Source: Teichococcus aestuarii
Lineage (GTDB): Bacteria; Pseudomonadota; Alphaproteobacteria; Acetobacterales; Acetobacteraceae
Direction of reading: 5' to 3'
Assembly (NCBI RefSeq): GCF_003116135.1
Contig: NZ_PDOA01000015.1
Span: forward strand, 1-64,000
DNA length: 64,000 nucleotides
Shown here one piece after another: positions 55,372-62,999 of the stretch (position 1 is its first letter; every line of letters begins with the position of its first letter). The translations under genes were made by a program, and so were the position numbers. The notes below the pieces were generated by a model. That model was not told the origin of the DNA, searched no databases, and saw only the letters and a program-made list of their open reading frames with translations.

Positions 55372-55461
55372 GGATGGATGGCCGAGTGGTTTAAGGCAGC
55401 GGTCTTGAAAACCGCCGTGGGGGCAACCTCACCGTGGGTTCGAATCCCACTCCATCCGCCA
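55372..55461 (+). tRNA. tRNA-Ser (anticodon TGA)
   Basis: Acceptor GGATGGA/TCCATCC, anticodon stem GCGGT/ACCGC with loop CTTGAAA, a long type II variable arm (GTGGGGGCAACCTCAC) and T-arm GTGGGTTCGAATCCCAC are all clear. The anticodon TGA reads TCN serine codons. CCA is encoded. A weak promoter candidate (TCGACC, 17 bp, TATCGG) lies 22 bp upstream. Its 3' third overlaps the end of the MFS gene on the other strand. Confidence 0.97.
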
Positions 55462-56703
55462 TCGGCGCTGGCCTGCCAGGAAAGCGCCGATCGCCGCCGC
55501 CTGCACCAGGGCGGCGAGCAGGAACAACGCCTCCCCCCGCTCCGCCACGCCCCGCAGCAGCCCGAAGATGGCGGGCGCGAAGGCATAGCAGGCCTGGCCC
55601 GTGGCCACGATCCACGGCACCACGCGCCGCGCATCCTGCGCAGTGAACTCGCCCTGCGCGATCAGGGGCGGCAGCGAGGTGGCATTGCCGATGCCGAGGC
55701 CGAACAGCGCCAGGCCGAGCAGCAGGCCCGGCAGCACCCAGGCGCCGCCGCCCGCCACGGCCGCCAGCAGGAGCAGCGAGCCGGCCAGCTGCACGGCATG
55801 GCTGAGGCAGGCCACATGGCGCCGGTCCGCCCAGGCCGGCATCCACCAGCCCACCGCGCTGCGGCCGAGGATGGCCGCCAGCGTGGCACCGCCCATCGCC
55901 AGCCCGGCCGCGGCGCCGAGGGCCGGCACCAGCAGCGAGAACAGGTGCGCCAGCAGGCCGATCTGCGCGAACAGGCCCAGCGCCATGCCCGCCGCCAGGG
56001 TGAGGAGGCGGCGGTCGCGCCAGGGCGGGCCGGCGGGCAGCGGGCGCGCCGCCGGCGCGGCGGCGGCCGGGGCGGGCATGGCGGCGGCCTCGCCATCGGG
56101 GTGCTGGCCCAGGCCCTCGGGCGTGCGCGTGAAGACCAGCGCCGCCAGCAGGCCGACCACCGGCAGCATGACGGCCCCCACCGCCAGCGCCGCCAGGGGA
56201 AAGCCGAGGCCGCCGATCAGCGCCGCCCAGAGCGGGGAGAACACCACGCCGCCCAGGCTGGCGCCGTTGTAGGCCAGGCCGAGCGCCGCCGGGCGGCGGC
56301 GTTCGAACCAGGGGGCGACCAGGGCGTTCACCGCCGCCGCCCCCATCGCCACCCAGCCCGTGCCGCTGGCCAGCGCGGCGGCGAAGAGCTGCCACGGCGC
56401 TGCCGCGACGGCCCAGCCCAGCACGCCGAAGCCCAGCAGGCCGGCACCAAGGCTGGTGACCAGCGGCACGCCCAGCGCGCGGTAGAGCCGGGGCAGGTTG
56501 GCCACCACCGCGGCGCCCACCAGGAAATGCACCGTGACCGCCGCCGAAACCAGCTCCACCGGCCAGCCGGTGCGCGCCACCACCGCGTGCAGGAAGACCG
56601 GCGGCCCGTAGAAGCCGACGCCCCAGCCGAAGGCCGCCAGCACGAAGGTGGCCGCCACCACGCGCCAGCCGAAGAATGGTGGGGAGGATGCAGGGGTGGT
56701 CAT
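55429..56703 (-). CDS. Major facilitator superfamily transporter
   Basis: The 424-residue protein has about twelve transmembrane helices in two halves split by a Pro/Ala-rich loop near residue 205. It starts with GWRVVAATFVLAAFGWGVGF, and WFERRRPAALGLAYNGASLG is the cytoplasmic loop 4-5 type motif of the oxalate/formate or monocarboxylate-like MFS groups. The substrate is unknown. The divergent ArsR-type regulator next door probably controls it. The last ten codons and the stop are the reverse complement of tRNA-Ser, giving the tail WRMEWDSNPR. Confidence 0.85.
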   Translation of the reverse strand: MTTPASSPPFFGWRVVAATFVLAAFGWGVGFYGPPVFLHAVVARTGWPVELVSAAVTVHFLVGAAVVANLPRLYRALGVPLVTSLGAGLLGFGVLGWAVAAAPWQLFAAALASGTGWVAMGAAAVNALVAPWFERRRPAALGLAYNGASLGGVVFSPLWAALIGGLGFPLAALAVGAVMLPVVGLLAALVFTRTPEGLGQHPDGEAAAMPAPAAAAPAARPLPAGPPWRDRRLLTLAAGMALGLFAQIGLLAHLFSLLVPALGAAAGLAMGGATLAAILGRSAVGWWMPAWADRRHVACLSHAVQLAGSLLLLAAVAGGGAWVLPGLLLGLALFGLGIGNATSLPPLIAQGEFTAQDARRVVPWIVATGQACYAFAPAIFGLLRGVAERGEALFLLAALVQAAAIGAFLAGQRRWRMEWDSNPR

Positions 56704-56843
56704 GCGGGTGCTCCGTCGGGAAGGGCCGGGCTGGAAAGCCTGGCATGGCTTATGCCGGCACGGCGCCCGCCGATGCTTCGGGCCTTGCCGAAGCATCGGC
56801 CGGCGGCCCCTGCTATGCTGCGGACGGATGGCGGGAGGGGCGC

Positions 56844-57542
56844 ATGGTCACGGCCAACAGGATCGCCGAAATGGCTGCCGCGATGGGCGAGCCTGCCCGC
56901 GCGGCGATGCTCGCGGCGCTGATGGATGGCCGGGCGATGACAGCCACCGAGCTGGCCCGGGTGGCCGGCATTGCGCCGCCGACGGCGAGCGGCCATCTCG
57001 CGCGGCTTGTCGCCGCGCGCCTCGTGGCGGCCGAGCGGCACGGGCGGCACCGCTACCACCGGCTGGCCGGCCCCGAGGCGGCGCGGCTGATCGAGAGCAT
57101 GATGCAGATGGCCGGCGCGGCGCCGGCGCCCCATGCGGTGCCGCGCTTCGGGCCGCGCGACGCGGCGCTGCGCCAGGCACGCACCTGCTACGACCATTTG
57201 GCCGGCCGGCTCGGCGTCGGCCTTGCGGATGCGCTGGTGGCGGGCGGCTGGGTGGCGATGGAAGGCGAGGCCGCCTGGATGACGGAAGCCGGCCGGGCGC
57301 GGTTCGGCGCGCTCGGCATCCCGCTGCCGCAGGCGGCGCGGCACGGCCGGCCGGGTTGCCGCCCCTGCCTGGACTGGAGCGAGCGGCGGCCGCATCTGGC
57401 AGGCCGGCTCGGCGCGGCGCTGTGCAGCCACGCCTTCGGCCAGGGCTGGGTGCACAGGGTGGAGGGCACGCGGGCCGTGACGGTGACGCCCAAGGGGCGG
57501 CTGGCGCTGCGGGAGGCCTTCGGGCTGGCCGAGAGCGGCTAA
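56844..57542 (+). CDS. ArsR-type winged-helix regulator with extended C-terminus
   Basis: The 232-residue protein has an ArsR-like winged helix in the first 80 residues (EMAAAMGEPARAAMLAALMD, TELARVAGIAPPTASGHLAR, the wing AERHGRHRYHRL). The remainder is longer than in simple ArsR repressors and contains GCRPCLDWSERRPHLAGRLG, found in the group of ArsR regulators with a C-terminal ligand domain. A CxxC pair and additional Cys and His residues are notable. It is divergent from the MFS gene across 140 bp, the usual layout of a repressor and its target. Confidence 0.85.
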   Translation: MVTANRIAEMAAAMGEPARAAMLAALMDGRAMTATELARVAGIAPPTASGHLARLVAARLVAAERHGRHRYHRLAGPEAARLIESMMQMAGAAPAPHAVPRFGPRDAALRQARTCYDHLAGRLGVGLADALVAGGWVAMEGEAAWMTEAGRARFGALGIPLPQAARHGRPGCRPCLDWSERRPHLAGRLGAALCSHAFGQGWVHRVEGTRAVTVTPKGRLALREAFGLAESG

Positions 57543-57554
57543 GCTGGGCTCCGC

Positions 57555-57629
57555 CCCAGCGCAGGTTGGCCCAGCGCAGGGTGGCCCAGCGCAGGGGGGC
57601 TCAGCGCAAGGGGGTTCAGCGCAGGGTGG
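57555..57629. repeat. Five 15-bp tandem repeats
   Basis: Five consecutive units follow the form CCCAGCGCAGGGTGG, with one to four changes in units 1, 3, 4 and 5. The array lies between the convergent ArsR-type gene and the YdjM-like gene and includes the latter's stop codon and last four or so codons. Confidence 0.9.
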
Positions 57630-58281
57630 GGCCGAGCGCCGCGGCGCCCTGCCGGGCGAGCACCGTCTCGCCGGCGCCACGGGCCCTCTCCCACAGGGCG
57701 CCAATCCCCGGCCCGCCGGGCAGCGCGGCCGAGGAGCCGGGCGGGCAGAGCGCCGGCATCATCCCTTCCGCCACGCGGCAGATGCCGGTGGCGCGCAGCC
57801 CGGCGGCGAAGTTCACCTTTTCCGAGGTGCTGCCCCAGGCCCAGGAGAGCACCAGCGCCACCACCAGCGGCTCGAAGGCCGAGCCGGTGCGGCAGAGCGG
57901 CAGCGCATAGGTGCCCCGCAGCGGCCAGGCCAGGCGCAGCCCCGCCGGTGTCAGCAGATCCGCCCCCAGATGCGAAAGATAGCCCACCACGAGAGGTGCG
58001 GTGATGGCCATCGGCACATCCTGGCTGAGCAGCAGCACGGTGCAGCCGAGCACCGCCAGGGCGGAATGGGTGATGCCGCGATGGCCCAGCAGCCGCGCGC
58101 ACAGCAGCGAGACCGGCCAGAGCTTCTTGCCCACCCAGGATTTGGGATGGTCGATATCGGGCAGCAGCGCGCCGAACACGGCAAGGCCGAGCAGGGCCGG
58201 GTCGAGCGCCGGCAGGCCCAGCCGCGGCGCGGCCGCGAACCAGGCAGCCGCGCCCAGCGCGATATGCGACCCTGCCATCAT
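57616..58281 (-). CDS. YdjM-like membrane-bound metal-dependent hydrolase
   Basis: The 221-residue membrane protein carries the motif set of the YdjM/YfhO-type family: MAGSHIALGAAAW (His), LLPDIDHPKSWVGKK (Asp-x-Asp-His), LGHRGITHSALA (HRGxTHS) and GYLSHLGADLLTPAG (SHxxxD). Four hydrophobic segments alternate with these motifs, suggesting a metal site at the membrane face. E. coli YdjM is under LexA control, but no SOS box was noticed here. The last residues are encoded within the 15-bp repeat array. Confidence 0.85.
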   Translation of the reverse strand: MMAGSHIALGAAAWFAAAPRLGLPALDPALLGLAVFGALLPDIDHPKSWVGKKLWPVSLLCARLLGHRGITHSALAVLGCTVLLLSQDVPMAITAPLVVGYLSHLGADLLTPAGLRLAWPLRGTYALPLCRTGSAFEPLVVALVLSWAWGSTSEKVNFAAGLRATGICRVAEGMMPALCPPGSSAALPGGPGIGALWERARGAGETVLARQGAAALGPTLR

Positions 58282-58445
58282 TCCTGGGTTTCGAGGCTCC
58301 TGCTACGCAAGCCTCAAACTAGGAGTCAGGATTCCTGCCTACAAGCCTGATTCCACGGCTTTCCAACCGCAGGTAGCAGAAAACCATGACTTGCCTGCTC
58401 CTCGGAGCGGTGGGCGAAGGGCCAGTCTTCGCCTATCATGGAGCG

Positions 58446-59132
58446 GTGAACCTGCTCTCGCCGCCCCGCAGCCGCCTCGACATCGAGGTGGTGTTCGACC
58501 TGGTCTGCCCCTGGTGCTTCCTCGGCACGCGCCGGCTGCGCCGGACGCTGGAGCGGCGCACCGACGTGCTGGCCGAGATCCGCTGGCGTCCCTTCCTGCT
58601 GAATCCCGATCTCGGCCTCGGCGGCACCGGGCGGCAGGACTACATGGCGCGCAAGTTCGGCGGCGAGGAGCGCGCCCGCCGCCTGCACGCCACCATGACC
58701 GATCTCGGGCGGCCCGAGGGCATCGCCTTCCGCTTCGACCGCATCCAGCGCGTGCCCGCCTCGATCGACGCGCACCGGCTGGTGCGCTTCGCCGCCCAGC
58801 ACGGCCAAGCCGATGCGCTGGTGGACGCGCTGTTCACCGCCTATTTCTGCGAGGGCGCCGATATCGGCCGGCCGGAGAACCTCGCCGCCCTGGCCGCCCG
58901 GCACGGGATGGAGCCGCGCGTGGTGCAGCGCTTCCTGGCCAGCGGGCTGGAGGCGGAGGCGGTGCACGCCGAGAACCTCCGCGCCCACCGCCTCGGCATC
59001 AACGGCGTGCCCTGCTTCGTCATCTCCGGCCAGCAGGGCCAGGGCGCGGGCCATGCCATCGCCGGCGCGCAGGAGCCGGAGGTGCTGGAGCGGCTGATCG
59101 ACGTGGCGCTCTCCGAGGCCGGCGAGTTCTAG
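58446..59132 (+). CDS. DsbA-family thioredoxin-fold oxidoreductase (FrnE-like)
   Basis: The roughly 228-residue protein has the redox motif DLVCPWCFLGTRRL near the N-terminus, the long helical insertion of the FrnE/HCCA isomerase group (DYMARKFGGEE, IDAHRLVRFAAQ) and the cis-proline segment GINGVPCFVIS. No signal peptide is present, so it acts in the cytoplasm. A GTG start is chosen; an ATG 20 codons earlier (MTCLLLGAVG) is also open but its added sequence is not family-like. It diverges from the YdjM-like gene. Confidence 0.85.
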   Translation: MNLLSPPRSRLDIEVVFDLVCPWCFLGTRRLRRTLERRTDVLAEIRWRPFLLNPDLGLGGTGRQDYMARKFGGEERARRLHATMTDLGRPEGIAFRFDRIQRVPASIDAHRLVRFAAQHGQADALVDALFTAYFCEGADIGRPENLAALAARHGMEPRVVQRFLASGLEAEAVHAENLRAHRLGINGVPCFVISGQQGQGAGHAIAGAQEPEVLERLIDVALSEAGEF

Positions 59133-59153
59133 CCGCCCTCCCCCTCAGGCGGC
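59132..59153. terminator. Hairpin between convergent oxidoreductase and mfd genes
   Basis: GCCGCC and GGCGGC pair around a ten-base loop that contains the mfd stop codon, followed by CTTTG. It may end transcription from the oxidoreductase gene. Confidence 0.4.
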
Positions 59154-62100
59154 CTTTGCCTGGCGGGAGACCTTCACCAGCGACTTCAGCATGTCCTTGG
59201 CCGCGCGCAGGCGCGTGGGCAGGTCCATCTCGCGCACCATGGCCAGCTTGTGGTCCGGCCGCAGCTTCACCAGCCCCTTCTGCGCGCTCACCCAGGTGAC
59301 CAGCCCGCCTGGATTGGCGAAGTTGTTGCGGCGGAAGGCGGCGACGATGCCCTTCGGCCCCGCATCCAGCTTCTCCACCCCCGCCTGCCGGCAGAGATGC
59401 TTGATGGAGACCACCTGCAGCAGGTTCTCCACCTCCTGCGGCAGCGGCCCGAAGCGGTCGGCCAGCTCGGCCGCCATCGCCTCCACCTCGGCATCGCCCG
59501 CGAGGCCGCCGATGCGGCGGTAGAGGCCGAGCCGCACCGGCAGATCCGCCACATAGGTCTCGGGGATCAGCACCGGCAGGCCGAGATTGATCTGCGGCGT
59601 CCAGTCGCGGTTGTCGGCGCCGTCGCGCCGCCCCTGCCCGGCCTTGATGTCGGCCACCGCCTCCTCCAGCATCTGCTGGTAGAGCTCGATGCCCACCTCG
59701 CGGATATGGCCGGACTGCTCGTCGCCCAGCAGGTTGCCGGCGCCGCGGATGTCGAGGTCGTGGCTGGCGAGGGTGAAGCCGGCGCCGAGGTTGTCGAGCG
59801 TCTGCATCACCGCCAGCCGCTTCTCGGCAGCCACCGACAGGCGCTGCGTGGCCGGCCAGGTGAGGTAGGCGTAGCCGCGCTGCTTGCCGCGCCCCACCCG
59901 CCCGCGCAGCTGGTAGAGCTGGGCGAGGCCGAACATGTCGGCGCGGTGGATGATCAGCGTGTTCACCGCCGGCATGTCCAGCCCGCTTTCTACGATGTTG
60001 GTGGCGAGCAGGATGTCGTACTTGCCGTCGCCGAACTCGGTCATCACCCGCTCGAGCTCGGTCGGCGTCAGGCGGCCATGCGCCTGCACGGTGCGCGCCT
60101 CGGGCACGATGTCGGCCAGCCGCGTGGCCATCTTCGGCAGGTCTTCCAGCCGTGGCACGACGCAGAAGATCTGCCCGCCGCGCAGCCGCTCGCGCTGGAT
60201 GGCCTCGCGCACCACCACCGCATCGAAGGGCATGATGAAGGTGCGCACCGCCAGCCGGTCCACGGGAGGCGTCGCGATGACGCTCATCTCCCGCACGCCG
60301 GTCAGCGCCAGCTGCAGGGTGCGCGGAATGGGCGTCGCCGTCAGGGTGAGGACATGCACATCGGCCTTGAGCGATTTCAGCCGCTCCTTGTGCGCCACGC
60401 CGAAATGCTGCTCCTCGTCGACGATGACGAGGCCGAGATCGGCGAACTCCACGCCCTTGGCCAGCAGCGCGTGGGTGCCGACGACGATGTTGATGGAGCC
60501 GTCCGCCAGCCCCGCCTTCACCTGCGCCGCCTCCTTCGCCGTGACCATGCGGGAGAGCTGGGCGATGCGGATCGGCAGCCCCTCGAAGCGGGCGGTGAAG
60601 GTGCGGAAATGCTGGCGGGAGAGCAGCGTGGTGGGCACCACCACTGCCACCTGCGCCCCCGTCATGGCGACGACGAAGGCGGCGCGCAGCGCGATCTCGG
60701 TCTTGCCGAAGCCGACATCGCCGCAGATCAGGCGGTCCATCGGCCGGCCGGCGGAGAGGTCCTCCAGCACGTCGGCGATGGCGCGCTGCTGGTCCTCCGT
60801 CTCGGCGAAGGGGAAGCGGGCGCAGAACTCGTCCCACGCGCCCTCCGGCGGGGTGGCGAGGTGGCCCTCCTTCACCCGCCGCTCGGCGGCGATGCGGATG
60901 AGCTGGCCCGCCATGTCGGCGATGCGCTGCTTGGCGCGGGCCTTGCGGTTCTGCCAGGAGGTGCCGCCGAGCTTGTCGAGCGCGACGCCCGCGCTGTCGC
61001 TGCCGAAGCGCGAGAGCAGCTCGATGTTCTCGACCGGCAGGAACAGCTTGTCCCCGCCATCGTAGATCAGCCGCAGGCAGTCATGCGGCGCGCCGGAGAC
61101 GCCGATGGTCTCCAGCCCGTCATAGCGGCCGATACCGTGGTCCTGGTGCACCACCAGGTCGCCCTCGGCGATCTCGGTGGCATCGGCGATGAACTGGTCC
61201 GCCCGCTTGCGGCGGCGCGGCGGCCGGGCGATGCGCTCGCCCAGCAGGTCCTGCTCGCCGGTCAGGGCGATGGCGCCGCTGCCCTTGGTGCCTGCGGCGG
61301 GGCCGGTGAAGCCACGCTCCACGCCATAGACCACCAGCGCCACCACGCCCGCCGGCAGCGCCTGGGCGGCGGCCCAGTCCTCCACCGCCTGGGCGGGCAC
61401 GCGGTTCTCCCGCAGCAGATTGCCCAGCCGCTCGCGCGAGCCGCGCGTCCAGGCGGCGACCACCGGGCGCATGCCGCCCTTGGCCTGCGCCTCGGCGTGC
61501 TGGCGGTAGAGGTGGAAGACGTTCTCGCCCGCCGTGCGGGCCTCGGCATAGAGGCCGCCGGGGCGGCCGCCGGCCTCGATGCCCTCGGCGCCGTCGGGCT
61601 TCGGGAAGGGGCTGAAGCGCAGCAGCGGGCCGCCCGCGAGCATCGCGTCCCAGCCCTTGCGGTCCAAATAGAGGCGGCGCGGCGGCACGGGGCGGTAGGG
61701 CACCTCGCCTTCCCGCGCCGGCATGCGGCGGGCCTCGTAATGGTCCTCGACCATCTCGAGCCGCACCTCCAGCGCCTCCTCCGCCTGGTGGTCCAGGCTG
61801 ACCGAGGCGCCGGGCATGTAGTCCAGCAGCGTCGCCATGCTCTCGTGGAAGAGCGGGACGTAGTGCTCCATGCCGGGGTGGCGACGGCCGGCGGAGATGG
61901 AGACGTAGAGCGGATCCTCGGCCGCGGCGTTGCCGAACAGGCCGCGGTAGCCGGCGCGGAAGCGGGCGATGGACTCCTCGTCGAGGAACACCTCGCCCAC
62001 CGGGCGCAGCCACAGCCCGTCCATCGGCTTGCCGCTGCGCTGCGTCTCGGTGGAGAAATGCCGCAGGCTCTCGATCTCGTCGCCGAACAGGTCGAGCCGC

Positions 62101-62609
62101 ACCGGCTCCGGCTCCCCCGCCGGGTAGAGGTCGACGATGCCGCCGCGCACCGCGTATTCGCCCGGCTCCATCACCGTGGCGACGCGGCCATAGCCATTGG
62201 CCTCCAGGAAGCCGGCCAGCTTCTCCGGCGTGATGCGCCCGCCGCGCTTCAGGTGCAGCGTGGCGCCCTCGAACACGGCGCGCGGCGGCACGCGCTGCAC
62301 CAGCGCGTTCACCGTGGTCAGCACGATGCGCGGGCGGTCGCCCTTCTCCAGCAGGCGCGTGAGCGTCGCCACGCGCTCGGCCACCAGCTCGGCGTGGGGC
62401 GAAACCCGGTCATAGGGCAGGCAGTCCCAGGCCGGGAAGCGCAGCACCTCGATCCCCGGCGCGAAGAAGGCCAGCCCGTCCTGCATCCGCGCCATGCGGG
62501 AATCGTCGCGGCAGACATGCAGGACGAAACCCTCCGCCTCGGCGCGGCGGCGGCTGAGCAGCAGGGCGTCGAAGCCCTCGGGGGCGCCGTGGATGGTGAG
62601 CGCGCTCAT
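59145..62609 (-). CDS. mfd: Transcription-repair coupling factor
   Basis: Mfd removes RNA polymerase stalled at lesions and recruits UvrA. The 1154-residue protein has the N-terminal UvrB-like domains, the RNA polymerase-interaction domain (about residue 485 on, with DLVVHQDHGIGRYDGLETIG), and a RecG-like translocase with Walker A CGDVGFGKTEIALRAAF (near residue 630), DEEQHFG (near 732) and the TRG segment VGRGKQRGYAYL. The TRCF C-terminal domain closes the protein. The ATG overlaps the sdhE stop. mfd, sdhE and recG cluster in many alphaproteobacteria. Confidence 0.97.
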   Translation of the reverse strand: MSALTIHGAPEGFDALLLSRRRAEAEGFVLHVCRDDSRMARMQDGLAFFAPGIEVLRFPAWDCLPYDRVSPHAELVAERVATLTRLLEKGDRPRIVLTTVNALVQRVPPRAVFEGATLHLKRGGRITPEKLAGFLEANGYGRVATVMEPGEYAVRGGIVDLYPAGEPEPVRLDLFGDEIESLRHFSTETQRSGKPMDGLWLRPVGEVFLDEESIARFRAGYRGLFGNAAAEDPLYVSISAGRRHPGMEHYVPLFHESMATLLDYMPGASVSLDHQAEEALEVRLEMVEDHYEARRMPAREGEVPYRPVPPRRLYLDRKGWDAMLAGGPLLRFSPFPKPDGAEGIEAGGRPGGLYAEARTAGENVFHLYRQHAEAQAKGGMRPVVAAWTRGSRERLGNLLRENRVPAQAVEDWAAAQALPAGVVALVVYGVERGFTGPAAGTKGSGAIALTGEQDLLGERIARPPRRRKRADQFIADATEIAEGDLVVHQDHGIGRYDGLETIGVSGAPHDCLRLIYDGGDKLFLPVENIELLSRFGSDSAGVALDKLGGTSWQNRKARAKQRIADMAGQLIRIAAERRVKEGHLATPPEGAWDEFCARFPFAETEDQQRAIADVLEDLSAGRPMDRLICGDVGFGKTEIALRAAFVVAMTGAQVAVVVPTTLLSRQHFRTFTARFEGLPIRIAQLSRMVTAKEAAQVKAGLADGSINIVVGTHALLAKGVEFADLGLVIVDEEQHFGVAHKERLKSLKADVHVLTLTATPIPRTLQLALTGVREMSVIATPPVDRLAVRTFIMPFDAVVVREAIQRERLRGGQIFCVVPRLEDLPKMATRLADIVPEARTVQAHGRLTPTELERVMTEFGDGKYDILLATNIVESGLDMPAVNTLIIHRADMFGLAQLYQLRGRVGRGKQRGYAYLTWPATQRLSVAAEKRLAVMQTLDNLGAGFTLASHDLDIRGAGNLLGDEQSGHIREVGIELYQQMLEEAVADIKAGQGRRDGADNRDWTPQINLGLPVLIPETYVADLPVRLGLYRRIGGLAGDAEVEAMAAELADRFGPLPQEVENLLQVVSIKHLCRQAGVEKLDAGPKGIVAAFRRNNFANPGGLVTWVSAQKGLVKLRPDHKLAMVREMDLPTRLRAAKDMLKSLVKVSRQAKAA

Positions 62610-62962
62610 GCCCGGCGCGCGGCCTCCGGCACCCCGGCGCCCAGCATCGAGCATTCCTCGGACATGCGGGTCAGCATCGGCGTCATCACCTCGGGCGGAA
62701 TGGGGCGGCGGCCCGAGAGCCAGTCGGCGAGATCGACATCCAGCAATTCCAGCACCGCCTCCAGCTCGTCCAGCTCCGCCTCGGTGAAGCTGGCGATGTG
62801 GCGGGTGACAAAGCCGCCCACCATCAGGTCGGTTTCCTTGGTGCCGCGATGGTGCGCGCGGAACAGCAGGCGCCGGCGGCGCGGGGAGAGCGCCGGCGGC
62901 GGCTCCGCCGGGGACGCAGCGGCGGCATTCGGATCGGGGGGCGTATCGTTGCTCTGGGACAT
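62606..62962 (-). CDS. sdhE: Succinate dehydrogenase assembly factor SdhE
   Basis: SdhE helps attach FAD covalently to the flavoprotein of succinate dehydrogenase. The 118-residue protein has the family core RLLFRAHHRGTKETDLMVGG, including the key RGxxE motif, and a second helix region AELDELEAVLELLDVDLADW. The Pro/Ala-rich first 30 residues and the tail are variable. The ATG at MSQSNDTPP is used. It is divergent from recG with only 37 bp between, and its stop overlaps the mfd start. Confidence 0.92.
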   Translation of the reverse strand: MSQSNDTPPDPNAAAASPAEPPPALSPRRRRLLFRAHHRGTKETDLMVGGFVTRHIASFTEAELDELEAVLELLDVDLADWLSGRRPIPPEVMTPMLTRMSEECSMLGAGVPEAARRA

Positions 62963-62999
62963 GTCGTCGGCGCCTTGTGGGGCTGGCATATAAGGGCAG

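Noticed and set aside
58282-58385. Imperfect repeats and a small hairpin (GAGGCT/AGCCTC) between the YdjM-like and DsbA-family genes
   Set aside because: Arms are only six bases and the direct repeat is weak, so it does not stand out from chance.
59250-62993. A 1247-codon open frame on the plus strand spanning all of mfd and sdhE
   Set aside because: It is exactly antisense to mfd, is rich in His, Arg, Ala and Gly as expected from the complement of GC-biased codons, and shows no domain. The real genes are on the minus strand.
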